DNA of 64,000 nucleotides, taken from the NCBI RefSeq assembly GCF_051622035.1, contig NC_135355.1, forward strand, positions 32,958,986-33,022,985, in the 5' to 3' direction. Positions 44,270 through 56,620 of the stretch are shown piece after piece. The stretch's first letter is position 1. Each line of letters opens with the position of its first letter. The DNA comes from Arctopsyche grandis (Eukaryota; Arthropoda; Insecta; Trichoptera; Hydropsychidae). The notes under the pieces are model-generated. The model was not told the DNA's origin. It saw only the letters and a program-made list of their open reading frames with translations, and made no database searches. The position numbers and the translations under genes are program-made.

Positions 44270-45226
44270 ATATGAGTTTACATAAGATGAAAGATGAGTC
44301 GCCGTTTTAATTAACGCTCATCGTTTGATATCGCAAGAAGTATATACATTTTTTTTAATGAAATCAAGTATTTTAAAGGTACACGTGTATGCTTAACATT
44401 TTAATTATACATACATGAATAATTAATAATGATTTAATATACATACATACATACTCGTGTTTTTACTTTCTTTTTTTTTGCGAGGGGCATTAATGAAATA
44501 TTTCTTTTGTTGGAAAGTTCGAAGCGAGCTATCCAAAAACGAAATAAGTTTCGTTAGCCTCAGCTGCTATCTGGCTTCTGCTATTTAACTTTGAATTGGT
44601 AATCTTCTCGACAAGAGCACTTGCGAAAAGTTCACGGCCTTAGCTTGCATGTAATTTAATTAGTAGGAGAAAATAATGGGAACTTACGTGACAGTTAATT
44701 TCGGTCGCGGCGGTCATATTTTTTGCGATATTGATTGAAATTCATCCGGCAAACGCCTGGCAATGGAAATATCTTGCGGGAGATTTAAAGCGGTCTCGAT
44801 TTATGGTTTTTAAGGTTTGACCGCAAAGTTGGTGGAATTGATTTCCCCGGAGGCCTTCGCTAACTGCCACCGACATATAAAAATGATTTACTCCAGCCTA
44901 CCCAAACCCATACTTGTTGCCGGCTGCTATGTATAATACTCACAGTCGTCAACAGAATGTATTATCATCAAAATGCTCATTCAAAATGAACCAAACGACC
45001 ATGTAATGGACATTTGAAACCGTTCAAGTGGAAATTGTTCGCAGCTCTTGTAAATAATTCCTCAAATGACATTTAATTTAAATAGCAACCGTCGCTTTGG
45101 TAACTAAGGATCAAAATCTTTTTGTTAATTGCCGACTACATGTGTACAAGGGTCATTATTTTTTTACAAGGCTCTATGTATGAATGTTTTCGTCTTGAAT
45201 TGACGTCCAATCATTTTTGGTCATAA
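44270..45226. other. Intergenic block without repeats
   Basis: 44480-45060 has balanced composition, no similarity to the repeats of this window and no ORF. It may be conserved non-coding DNA (inference). 44400-44455 is an ACAT microsatellite. Confidence 0.4.
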
Positions 45227-45227
45227 T

Positions 45228-45770
45228 ACTGTTCGACACGAAAAATGGTTCAGAGACGAGATATGACATTTCTTATAGATCTATGCCCAGTAAACACGAA
45301 TCTGGTAATAAAAAATGTTGATTGGCTCGAGATTCGGAGATACATGTATGCGTTTTTTAAATCGCGCGATTTTTCTATATCTTGGTGTTGTTCGGTCGAT
45401 GTCTCAAAATCTGTCAATTTCCTGTTTAAAATGAATATTGGAATCTATAGTCGGGTATTTTATCTTTAATTTCTAGTACTTTTCAGCTTTCAAATCTTTC
45501 TAAGTAGTCGTCCAGTTTAAATCAAAAGTCAAAAGTACGTATTTTCTCTTGGGATTTTTTCCCACTGTTAATACTATTTTATATCGAGTATTTTCTATTG
45601 AAATATGTTTATTGCAATATCATTCTGGCCACACTATTTTTTGTTTTCGTTTAAAAGGGTTAATTGGAGGTGTTTTATTACCAGATTTGTGTTCACTAGG
45701 CATAGATCTATAAGAAATGTCATATCTTGTCTCTGAACTAAAATAAAAAAGTCGTCATTTGTCGAACAGT
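45228..45770 (+). mobile_element. CACTGTTCGAC MITE with ~95-bp inverted termini
   Basis: Left ACTGTTCGACACGAAAAATG and right TGTCGAACAGT. Inverted arms share GGTTCAGAGACGAGATATGA, TCTTATAGATCTATGCC and CCAGATTYGTGTT. An internal ORF-like stretch (45245-45469) is the MITE, not a gene. Confidence 0.8.
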
Positions 45771-46058
45771 GTTATTCGTTGAAGAATTTTACCACGTAGT
45801 TCCTCAAACCAGTAGATACAAAGTCTGTATGTATGTTACAATCGAAATTTATCTTTATTTCAGGAAGAAATCAAAATGTCTCTAGTCGCATACTGTAGGA
45901 GAATACTACAACCTTTCATTGAAATTTTTCATGTTTTTATGAAAATATTCCGTTGTTTTTTGAGTGATAATAAATCGGCGGAACTGACGATGAAATTTTT
46001 CTGAAAAATGGCTTCTGAGCATTCAAAATACAAAGTTTAGATGTATTTCCGATTAGAT

Positions 46059-46503
46059 ACCAGCAGCATGGTCTAGGGGTGAGTGTTGAATTCTTTCGTG
46101 CATTATGTCACGGGTTCGATTCCCACTAGAGTCGTTGTTGGCCAGACCTTGGTTTGTCAAGGCCGATCGTTTCTTATCAGAATTTGACAATTTTTCTGAT
46201 TTTCATTGAAACGGTTCCTGTAACATTGGTTTGTACTTCCCAATTTTCTGTTGCAAACCTTGAGATATTATTACATCTCAGGTTTTGCCTGATTTCTCAC
46301 CATAGATGTCTATGTGGTTGTTTATTGAATATGAAAATTGTATTTTTACATGAAAAATGTTATTGAACGTATTTATATGATGTTTGTAATGTCTGACCAT
46401 AGATGTCAGGTGTTGATTCGATTTACATTTGTATGTAATTGGACAGGAAGGCGCATTGGAGTTTTTCTGTCAGGCCTTCCTGGTATAATATAAATAAAAA
46501 TAA
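46059..46503 (+). repeat. tRNA-derived SINE with 3' hairpin
   Basis: A box ATGGTCTAGGGGTGAG, B box GGGTTCGATTCCC, body TTGGCCAGACCTTGGTTTGT, and a CCATAGATGTC phrase found in several copies. Hairpin at 46443-46483 and an AAATAAAAATAAA tail. Confidence 0.85.
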
Positions 46504-46786
46504 AATTACATTTCAAAGCGTCTACTTGCACTGTTATAAGTGTAGGATCTGGTTGTCAGGAGACAGAGGTGGTGCAGAAAACGGGTCGGATCGTCAATGG
46601 ATCGGAGGTCCCAGACGAGCACCTAGTGCGCCTGTAGGATTATCCGCTATAGGTAGTAGGTCTTTTTTAAGGGACTCAAAATATTATTAAGCAATTCACC
46701 ATACGCATAATATTTATTGAGGTCAATTGCTTTATTTTAATTGTCAATTGTAAATTATTTAATAGTATTCAAATTTTTTTGAACCA

Positions 46787-47000
46787 ATAACGTAGCTCAG
46801 AGGTTAGAGTATACATACATATAAAGCTAACAATTGAGAGGTTACGGGTTCGATCCCTCATCCAGTGTTGCTGGCCAGACCTTGGATGTACATATGTACT
46901 TATGCGACTACAGGTTGATATTTTCCTATCAAAGTTTGCCAATTTATTTGATTTCATTGTTGAAATATACTTACCCTCATTTATCACCATTCTTTGAAGT
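46787..47000 (+). repeat. tRNA-derived SINE, partial
   Basis: Head ACGTAGCTCAGAGGTTAGAG with an expanded anticodon region, B box GGGTTCGATCCC, body TTGCTGGCCAGACCTTGG and TTTCCTATCAAAGTTTGCCA. The 3' end is diverged. Confidence 0.7.
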
Positions 47001-47059
47001 TAATTTAAACTGTAGACTAATAATTAACAATATTATAAATTTACATATGAGTCGTTATA

Positions 47060-48380
47060 ATTGAAAATGGCATAAGTCCACTTCAATTACAAATAATTAT
47101 ACAAATTAATAATTCTTCATTTCGAGAAATAGCTCGCAAAAGATTAAACGTATAACGTTTGACAATATTTAAAAATACTGGTGGCTTGTAATACGTTTAT
47201 TCTTCTTTACCAAGATTTTGGACGTATGGATTTAAAAGAAGTGATCACAATTTGGGAATTAAGTCCAACAGAATGAAACCAATGATTATATTAAAGTTAA
47301 TGTTGGTTTAGTAAAATTTATATCGTAGGTAGCGATCTCTACGATGAAAAATTGGGCGATAGATTGTTTCCTATGTGGTTCAAACTATTCTCTTCAATTC
47401 TATATTTAATTTTGTACGCTACAATTTTTTTGACATATTAAAAGATAAAATGCTTTCATTTAATGTGCGATTTGATTAAATTCAGACCAAAAAAAATCAC
47501 CAGGATTTGATCAAGTTCTGGCAACGGTATCACTATCAGTTTCAACTTAGTTCATTTGGGTATATCTAAATATTTTAATTTATTCCTATATCTGCTGAAA
47601 CTTATACTAAAGTTAAGTCAAACTTTTCTTCGCTCAATGTTCCGAGTAATTGGCTGAAAGCACATAGGTGAATTTGTGAGTTTTTAATTAAGAAACTCTT
47701 TGACTCGCTGATTAAGCAAAAGACAGTACTAGAATTCACTCGACGATGCAATTCACAAGTTTGTTCGGAGAGTGGTATCTTTCGTGCTTTTTTTTTATTT
47801 AAGTGAGGTTTTTTTTTCATATATAATTCATAAAGAAAGTTTTCCATTTTTTTGTGCGAAACTTTCCTTGTCATATATTTTATTTCGTTCACAGCTTTGC
47901 GCATTGGCTTCTCAAATCTGGCAGCATGATGGATCACTTTGCTCCTTCGAAGAATATAAATATGGCGACAGAAAATATGTTTTGTGTATGACACACATTT
48001 TATCTATGGAATTCTAACACCAACTTTGCCACCAATTTTCCCCCTCACCCTATAACTGTAACATATGATTATAGCTTTATTTTTTAACCATGCAATACAT
48101 TCTGTTGAAGGATTCGAATAAATCACTTTGTATATTTTTCCATTATTATATTTTTGTGTCAATTTTTTTTCATATAATCAATACTGATAGATGCTGATTT
48201 TTAGTGAAAAAGCTTTCGATAGACGTATTTCTCCAAAATGAATGACGAAACTTGGGTGCTGAACCTGCATAAGATCCAGTGCACGAGAAGTATGAAGCGT
48301 TAATTTTTAGCATAAACGAGAATAGAGAAAAATCGTTTCCTGTCATTTTATTTCAAATAGATCAGCTGACCGAAATTAAA
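47060..48380. other. Intergenic, no recognised feature
   Basis: AT-rich unique sequence. The minus-strand ORF 47602-47994 (130 codons, Lys-rich) lacks a recognisable domain, splice context or homologue in the window, so I do not call it. Confidence 0.4.
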
Positions 48381-48900
48381 TTATGTTCACAATACATACA
48401 TTTAACATATATCTATTTCAATAGCTTCTGATCTACTGATCATTTTCTATTTTACAGTTTTAATTTAATTTTGTTAGTAATCTTAGTATTTGTTTGAGAT
48501 TGAAGGAGGATTATGTTCGGTATCCAGAATGTTCAAATTAAATTCGTCTATTTTTTCCTTGTCTCACATTTATTGTACTTTAAAAATACACTTTCCTTGA
48601 TTGCTCCATAAGTTGCGTGCCAACGACTGCCGTGTGTATGAGTGGGTCACGAGTGATTGATTTCACGTGTCTATACTTCCGAACTGCTCAGTGATGTGAA
48701 CAGTTCGTCTAAGAAAAGTGTCTTGGTTGACCACTTCTACGTGTCTCTAACGTTTATCTACGCGTCTCGTACGTGTCTGTCTGACTGTGCATGAGCATTG
48801 CAACTTATAGAGCATTACAGTGAATGGAAGGGGAAATAGGTTGTAACAGTTATAAACAGTTATAAACACAAGGAAAAAGAGCTCAAAAACCTATAATCAG
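48380..48900 (-). mobile_element. Jockey-like LINE 3' fragment, interrupted
   Basis: 48380-48490 and 48871-48900 match, in reverse complement, the LINE 3' UTR at 33180-33370 (GATCAGTAGATCAGTAGC region and GAGCTCTTTTTCC). Confidence 0.75.
48491..48848 (+). mobile_element. Possible solo LTR interrupting the LINE fragment
   Basis: Begins TGTTTGAG and ends GTTGTAACA, so has TG...CA ends and short TGTT/AACA inversion. It interrupts a LINE fragment exactly. Flanks GTATT and GTTAT are only partly alike, so the target duplication is uncertain. It contains four ACGTGTCT-type repeats (48668-48770). Confidence 0.4.
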
Positions 48901-49039
48901 CTGACCTACATCATACAGACAATATGAATGTAATGAAGATCGCGTTAGATCGAAAATCGCGCAAAAAAGTCCATGTCAATTGACTAGCATTTGTATTTGT
49001 GGATAATTAGGGGAGTATTTTATTTTTATTTTTACATAG

Positions 49040-49466
49040 ATATATACCAGGAAGGCTTGATAGGAAGACCCCAATGCGCTCTCCTGGACAATTAATTACA
49101 AAAAATGTAGCAATTTATTATTAAATAAATCACTGTATTTCCAGAAGCTGAAGAACACGAAAAGACAATAAATTAATTAATTAATTACAGAATTAATCCA
49201 TTGAGACATGTATGGACTTAGATTTTGTACATAATTTTTACAAATTATACACACAATAAATACAGAAGATTTGTGAGAACAGACAAGGATTTTTTTGCCA
49301 ATTTGAGGAACAATGATCAGATAAAATAGGCAAACTCTGGTAAGAAACGATCGATTTGGAGTCATGAATACCCCCAAATCTAACCAACCAGCAGTATGGC
49401 GGATCGATCCCACTGATCACATGGTGCTAAGCATACACGCTACCATTAAGCCAAACTGCTGGCTTA
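49040..49466 (-). repeat. tRNA-derived SINE, minus strand
   Basis: Reverse complement: head AGCCAGCAGTTTGGCTTAAT with B-box-like GGGATCGATCC, then GATCGTTTCTTACCAGAGTT, and the hairpin end at 49047-49087 followed by A/T-rich tail. Confidence 0.78.
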
Positions 49467-49569
49467 AATTAGTGGGGTAGCGAACAAAAACACAATTACG
49501 AGTAGAAATATCGACATATGAAATATATTTTATTGAGAGGTTTCAATTTCAACTACATCTACAGCTTTC

Positions 49570-49780
49570 AGATGAGCTGGCTAGGGCATGCTCTACGGAT
49601 GAGTGATGGAAGACTTTCTTCAGACCAAAATAGCAGAATCAAGAGTTTCAATTGGTTGGACTTAATGAATATTCGGAGATAATTCAAGAGAGGCTCTCCA
49701 GGAAGACGTACGATCTGTTGGGGTTTCACCGTGGCCAGAGCGGTTGGGAGTACGCGGTCTAGGATAATAATTGATATTTT
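49570..49780 (+). mobile_element. Decayed non-LTR retrotransposon C-terminal fragment
   Basis: The frame gives MSWLGHALRMSDGRL and, downstream in another frame, GSPGRRTICW, a pattern of the W-GH-R-M and G-RPGRR motifs found near the C-terminus of several LINE RT proteins. Short and broken. Confidence 0.4.
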
Positions 49781-50266
49781 CAATGGTTGGCAAATAGTGC
49801 AATGCAACCACCCCCCACAAGAGAGGCATATAGCCACGGGGTAACTAAACGACCCCTTAAACTGTTCTGGGGTTATGCGAGTGCCGATTGTGCGCCACCG
49901 CACATGCATAATTACCGCATCGCAGATACTCTCCTCTCCTTTTGGCCCCAGCCACGGTGAGTGACGTGTCCTCTCGCTCTCCCACAACGCGAAACTAGAT
50001 TACGCGTAATTTACATTCACGATTGTTTTTATGCGACGCTTAACGCGACCTCGTCCAAATTTACCCTGGGCTTTTCCCTTTTTTTTTGTTTTTCGCTTAT
50101 GCGGACGTTTTGAAATAATAGACCGTTTATACGCGGCTCTGGTGAAAGTTTGAAAAATATTGAATTTTTTCAAACTAATATCGAGATGTTTCTTTTGTGT
50201 TCATGTGTATGTATGTGTGTATTTATTTTTACACATGTAGATATACACTAGGAGGTTCGGTGATTA

Positions 50267-50602
50267 CACTGAGCAACACAAAATCACGCTTTTGAGTTAC
50301 AAGAGCGGAGACTAGCCAATCTTTACTAAGTTTGACCCACTGAATTCGAATATGATATTGATTTTTGTTGGTGGGTGATCGTTTACGAGATATGAGCGTT
50401 TAAAAAAATCCGCGATTTTTACAGTTTTTTGGCTTTTGCGGTCTTTAACTCAAAATTTAGGATTGTTACGCTCAAAGTGAGTATTGGAATCAATAGTCAG
50501 ATATTTTTCCTATTAATTGTTATATTTCATTGCTTTAAAATACTTCTAATTAATTGTAGATTAGCTAGTCTCCGCTCTGGTATTTTTTTTTGTTGCTCAG
50601 TG
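50267..50602 (+). mobile_element. CACTGAGCAAC MITE, complete, TTA target duplication
   Basis: 336 bp, TTA at 50264-50266 and 50603-50605. Left CACTGAGCAACACAAAA; right TTTTGTTGCTCAGTG. Subterminal GAGCGGAGACTAGCCAAT is mirrored by ATTAGCTAGTCTCCGCTC. Confidence 0.85.
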
Positions 50603-50779
50603 TTATTGATCACTAAGCGCTCGCTCAAAATTCACTAAAATCTCTATAACGGAACATCTGGCAGCCGAAAAGTCCATCAAACTAACGATAACTCGAGTGC
50701 CAAATATTCCGTATTCGCGATTTTCATGGCAAAAATTGTCTTTCGGGCGATCGTAATGTGACTAACAATCCAATTACCA

Positions 50780-51060
50780 CATCAGGAAGGCCTGACAGGT
50801 AAACCCCAATGCGCGCTCCCTAGACGATTAATTACAAACATTGCAGCATTTTTTTATTACATAAATCGCTGTATTTCGAGAGGCTGAATAACACAATTAA
50901 CAATTAATTAATTAATTAATTATATATTTTTGAGTTATTGGCATCTCAAATTTGTTGAATCTTATGAAATGCTACCTACATATATAATGTATTTTTCGCA
51001 AATTTGATGTGTCAAATAATTTGTTGACTGTCAATAGATGTCTCTAATGTCCTGTTGTGT
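50780..51060 (-). repeat. SINE remnants: hairpin tail and adjacent family-2 SINE tail
   Basis: 50782-50824 is the minus-strand 3' hairpin of a family-1 SINE with an ATTAATTAATT run (50896-50920). 50925-51060 is the plus-strand 3' portion of the family-2 SINE (TTGTTGAATCTTAT.AAATGC, ending ATAGATGTCTCT). Confidence 0.65.
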
Positions 51061-51497
51061 TGTATACAATCTAAAACGTTTCGTTTAATTAGAGTTGTAT
51101 TACTAATTTAATAGATGTTTTACAAAAGTTGTATAAAAATTCATTTGCTATAAAGTTAAGCTTAATGTTTTTTTTTATATGTAAGCTATCGCTACAAGCT
51201 TACAGAAACCCTTTAAAATTTTAAGACTCAATATAATATTAAGAGCTCAGTCTTAAAGAAGTGTGCTGCAAATTGATATTATAAAAGATAAGAACCCATA
51301 ATTTAAATGTATCTATGTATATACATATTTTTAGGAATGATTTTTGAACATATATGTGGTATAGTGTTTGCAAACTATGATTTAATTGTGTATGGGGCAC
51401 TTAAACGCTGTTTGATCTATGTAACTATTTACTCTAAATGTACATTATTTTATTTTATTTTAACATAAAGGTAAAATATTTATTTATTTTATAATTA

Positions 51498-51910
51498 CAG
51501 CAGCGTGGATTAGTGGTAAACATATACTGCTTTCGAACAGAGTGGTTGCAGTTCGATTCCCACTCGTAGTTACTCACCAGACCTTGGTCGATTGTTTACT
51601 ATCAGAATTTGCCTTTTTTTTTTATTTTCATTGAAACGGTTCCTGTATATTGGCATATCTTTTCCTATCTCTCTTGCAAATCTTAATGTATTCAGCGTCT
51701 CAAGGTTTGCCGATTTCTTTAATAAAAATCCTGTAATAAATTTCTCCATAGATGTCACTGTAGATGATGTTTGAATTTATTCGCATTGTATGAATGCTTG
51801 TATTGATTGTATTGATTGTATTGTATCTGTATTAGTACACTCGTCGCTTTGGAGCGATCTGTAAAGGCGAGTATACATACATGTTTGATTGAAATAAAAT
51901 AAAATAAATA
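51498..51910 (+). repeat. tRNA-derived SINE
   Basis: A box GCGTGGATTAGTGGTAA, B box CAGTTCGATTCCC, body CTCACCAGACCTTGGTCGAT and TTACTATCAGAATTTGCC. The 3' end is a variant type (ATGTTTGATTGAAATAAAAT), not the hairpin type. Confidence 0.78.
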
Positions 51911-51999
51911 CATCATATGTATTTATGATGTAGTTATTTTAGTATGCTATGACAGGAATTTTTGTACACAAGTACTTACAAATTTTCAAACATAACTGT

Positions 52000-52330
52000 A
52001 CAATGGCGACATCTATATAGTCAAAAAAAATTGATACACAGAACATTTGCGAGAAATACATAATGAAGATAGCATTTTATACGATTCAACACATTCGAGA
52101 TGTAAATAACTCGAATTTGCGAGAAACTGTGGGGGAGGATATCAATTTATTGGATTCATCATAACAATTTAGCTAGAAAAATCGGAAAATTCTAACAGGG
52201 GACGGTCAATCTGTATTTTAATAACCAGAAGATCATGCCAGCAGCGTATTTGGCCGGGACATGAACCGACGACTTAGCATCTACTGGTATGCAATAGATC
52301 TACGAGTGTACTACGCTGAGGCTATATAGA
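52000..52330 (-). repeat. tRNA-derived SINE (family 2), minus strand
   Basis: Reverse complement of the 5130-5490 family: GACATCTATAT end at left, the GACCGTCCCCTGTTAGAATT block, and a tRNA-like head at the right with TCGTCGGTTCATGTCCCGGC. Confidence 0.72.
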
Positions 52331-52724
52331 TATGTACATGAATATGTTTATTAAAGAAAAAATATGAATATGAGACTTTCACCAATACACCGTCAAAGAA
52401 AGTACCATTTTAATATATGTAATATATAAGTTCGATAGAAATTTACATGTCTGAAATGAAACCGTGTCCCAGAACAAGATACCTAGTCCTGTATTGTATA
52501 TGTTACCGTTAAACTGTTATTTTCAGTCAAGCAGTGAGTACGGATATTAGAATAGTATTATAAATTCACTTTTCAACGTCAGTAAATTTGTAATTCGAAT
52601 TACAACATACGAATTTGAAGTACAACGTGCGAATTTGAATTATAAAGTACTATCAACCTTAACAACCTAATATTAAATAAATAAAACCAACCTAACCTAA
52701 TCTAACCAAACCTTAAATAAATAA

Positions 52725-53288
52725 CACTGTTCGACAAATAACGACTTTTTTTTGATCTATGACTTTTTTTATAGATCTATGCCCAGTGAACATGAATCTG
52801 TAAATAAATGTTGATTGGCTCGAGATTCGGAGATATGTATGTGTTTTTTTAATCACGCGATTTTTCTATATCTTGGTTTTGTTCGGTTGATGTCTCAAAA
52901 TCTGTCAATTTTCTGTTTAAAATGAATATTAAAATTTATAGTCGTGTATTTTATCTTTTATTTGTAGTATTTTTCAGCTTTCAAATCTCTCTAAGTAGTC
53001 GTCCAGGTCAAATCAAAGGTCAAAAGTACGTATTTTCACTTGGGATTTTTTCCCATTATATATACTCTTTGATATTGAGTATTTTCTATTGAAACATGTT
53101 TATTGGGATAGTGTTCTGGCCACACTATTTTTTGTTTTCGTTTAAAAGGGTTAATTGGAAGTGTGCTGAATTTTAAATCGGTAAAATTGTGAGCTAAAAG
53201 CTCGTACTAGTATTTACTCGGATTTACACGAATTAAAAAAAGGAAAAGTCATATCTCGTCTCTGAACGATTTTTTGGGTCGAACAGTG
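52725..53288 (+). mobile_element. CACTGTTCGAC MITE, complete, TAA target duplication
   Basis: 564 bp with TAA at 52722-52724 and 53289-53291. Left CACTGTTCGACAAATAACGA; right GGGTCGAACAGTG. It contains the full unique core (GGCCACACTATTTTTTGTTT, GTGTGCTGAATTTTAAA). Confidence 0.82.
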
Positions 53289-53291
53289 TAA

Positions 53292-56120
53292 TTGTTGGCT
53301 GCTAAGATATAATTCTGTCAATTCCCACACATGCGACATTAAAAAAGCCAAATCGAAACACATAGTGGACCATGAGGAGATTGGGAATGGACAGGAGCGG
53401 GGTTGCAGGGTTGCGGGGAGGGCTTGTGAGCGCGAATTCAGCATCGAAGTGGGGATGGAGAGGAGCGGGGTTGTGACGTGGGGTGGTGCGATTCGTGTCG
53501 GCGACGCAATATTATCCAACTGTCAAAAATTATAATTTCACTGATAAGGGCCAGTGAAAATGTAATTGGATATGATTTCATTGAACTATATTCAGTCAAA
53601 ATGTAACTGGTTAATGATTTCACTGAAACGTCAGTGAAATTATAATTTCACTGTTATATGAACACTGATCACTATTTGTTATTGTGATATGAACACACTT
53701 TGAAGTCATTTTTTTAAATCTAAATGTATGAAGTTGGAACACATTTTGTCTAAATTGAAGTTAAACTATACAATTTTATATTTGGACCAAGCTATGTATG
53801 TTAATATGTACTTTTTATTATATACCTCCTTTACGTTTCACTTATAGTGAAATATAGAAATTGTATAGTGAAATGTGACATTCCGAAAGCTGTATATTTG
53901 GTATAATGAGGATAGGCATGAAATTAAAAACATGAGTGAGTTACTTATTTTTTAATTTAAAATATGGTTTATGATCGGCCAGTTGATCGCGTTGAATCCT
54001 TGGACTGGAGGTACTAGGCTAGGCCTCCAAAATCTTTTACCATTTATTTAAAAATATCAACAAATAAATTTAAATCGTTGTCCATATTGATATTGTTCAT
54101 TCAGATGGGCGAAGTTCATAGAAGGCGATAGATGTAGTAGTAATGGATTGTTATGGTATGGTTCGTCGTGTCGTTCGCTTGCACGGACTCGCCATCTCAA
54201 TTCTGTTCCCTTTGTGGTCCCGACTAATTGTTATGTATAGTCGTCCGTTGAAGACAATTTTTTTTTTAATTTACTTGTTTCTTCAAGCATTTATGGAATT
54301 TTCAATAAGAATAAGAATATTCTGATTTTTAGATACCTCCTTAACGTTTACAATTCACACTTAAGATTACACTTACGATTACAATTCAGTAATTTACACT
54401 TACGATTACAATTCAAGAAAAAGTTTGTCTCTTATCCGATCGTTTTCATACTTTGCCATATTGCTCATTTTGGTCATCAATATAAGTAAATGGATCCTCC
54501 GCCATTACGGTGGTGCAAAAATATCGTGTAAGACGTGTAATTTCTGAAAAGTGACTGACGTCTAACCAGTTTTTAGTTTCAAACACAGATGGCGGTAGTA
54601 AAATAAAATTATTGGTATTTTTATTCAAAATAATAAATAATAAAGCGTTTTTGATACAATATAGAAGTTAAGCTATGAAATTTATTAATAATAGGAAATA
54701 GCGTAGTACTAATGAATTTTATAGGGTTGTAATTTATAATTTATTTTAATACATTTTTGAATGAGCTTGGAATGTTTGACGGCGAGAAGTTTAGTGTTAC
54801 GGCTTATTGTCTGCCGTTGAATTTTGGGTCGGTTCCAATGTACAATTACCAAAGAAGCTTTACAGTAACACAGACCGGGGATTTGTTTAAATTAGTTACA
54901 CTCACTAATGACGTCGTTCTAATTTAAAATTAGCATTAAATTTAAAATGAATTACCGACGGTCCAACCTACATATTCGTACATATTTCAATTATGGATTA
55001 CGACGTTTCGTCCCTCTATTTTGGCATTTTTAATATATTTTTCTTGTATGCAAATGCAGACCAATTTCAGCACCGACAGCTGCCCCCTTAATATCCGGCA
55101 TATTTTTTTTTGTATCCCCGTTAACCGGCTGTTCGTTTTTCATCGCCCCGGGAAAATTCTTAATTGGCGTTAAGATTAAAATCTCACTTTAACGCGGTAT
55201 AAATCTTAATCGCATCCTGTAGCACTTTATTAGTTTTAGGACCGTGGCGAAGACCCCTTCGGGTAATATTTTTGAATATTAATTTAATTGTGAGGCAAAT
55301 TCCGGCACAATTATGCGACTCTCGTTCCCATCAAAATTCAACAGACATTGAATTTATTATTTGGTTTGGCTACACGGTGTGTAATACGAGCTTTCACACG
55401 CTTCTCTTTGGAAACTATGAAATTTTAAATAGACGCTGAATTTAAAACGATCAAATCGAGCGGCAAAATCAGTAGACAATAAAAGGGGGGAAATGCAATA
55501 AATTACGAAAATCGATACTATTTCCTTTTGACCTTTTAATAAATTATCGCTTTTGATTTGGGTATGGAATTGATTTTTTTTTTGCTTTAAAATCCTACCT
55601 ACACTTTCTATATTAAGACAGATTGTTTTATTAAAAAAATAATTTTAAATTTAATTGTCTGGAGTTTCATTCTTATGGCATTGTATGTTGTCAGTATGCA
55701 GATATCGCGCTTGTTTTCATGAATGTATAATGTAATTAAATATAATATGAGTTAATTGTAGCAATTTAACATTTTTTTTGCAAAGTTTTATAATTTTAGA
55801 TTCTATTTTTGTTTCGATACAAAATTAACAGCGTATTGCACTGTTAATAAATATATACATATAATATTGTAAATATTGAAATACTACAAACTGTTATGTG
55901 ATTTGCTTAATTAAACTCTTTGACTGTCGACTATTCAAATAAAATTCAGCGAAAAAAGGGTTTTTGAATAAAAAGCTCACTTTGTACATTTATAAAAAAA
56001 GTGAAATACGATTTTTTTTTGTTTACACTTTTATCAAAAAAACAGTTTAAAAATATCAAACAGCTTTCATTTCCTGGAAAAAGTAATGAGAGAATATATA
56101 TTATAGACTCATGTATGTAC
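53292..56120. other. Intergenic region, no gene supported
   Basis: 53380-53510 is GC-rich with a repeated GGAGAGGAGCGGGGTTG-like motif. 53520-53660 has several TGATTTCACTGAA/TAATTTCACTG repeats. 54780-55480 is low in repeats and could be conserved non-coding DNA. The remainder is AT-rich. No splice-supported ORF. Confidence 0.4.
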
Positions 56121-56124
56121 ATAT

Positions 56125-56620
56125 ATGTATCATTATTATTATCTATTCACCATCCACTGTTGAATGAAAGACTCTCGAACACGCTTCCATTCACGTCTGT
56201 TTCTCTCATCCATCTCACTGCATATATTTTTATAATTTCACTGACTCATTTTCTATGCGGCCTTCCTTTCACCTTTTTATATTTTCTCGGGTACCATTCA
56301 AGCACTTCTGTCGTCCACCTTTCGACCATTCTTTTAGCCACGACCCACCCATTGCCATTCAAATCTCTTCCCTCTTTCCACTATGTTAACTACCCTGTCA
56401 TACATTTCACTACATTTTTATAATTCCATTGACTCATATTCTTTGCGGACTTCTTTTCACCCTTTTACATTCTCTCGGTTACCATTTAAGCACTTCTTTC
56501 GTTCATTTTTCTAGCCACGTGACCCGACCATTGCCATTTCTATCTCTTCACTGTCTCTCCACTATGTCAACTACCCTCGTCATACATTTCACCTACGTAT
56601 TCCGTTTCTTACTTCTTCTC
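56125..56620 (-). mobile_element. Diverged RTE-like LINE tails (two partial repeats)
   Basis: The sequence repeats the CCATCCACTG..TGAA, CTCGGGTACCATTCAAGCAC, GTCCACCTTTCG, GCCACG.GACCC.CCATTGCCAT order of 59287-59537. Two partly overlapping copies are seen (56150-56400 and 56400-56600). ORFs 56001-56423 and 56429-56797 are antisense readings of it. Confidence 0.7.

Noticed and set aside
47602..47994. 130-codon minus-strand ORF
   Set aside because: Lys-rich low-complexity content, no domain, and no splice or promoter context.
53214..53519. 101-codon Pro/Ser-rich minus-strand ORF
   Set aside because: Overlaps the end of a MITE and a simple GGAGAGGAGCGGGG-type repeat; no family resemblance.
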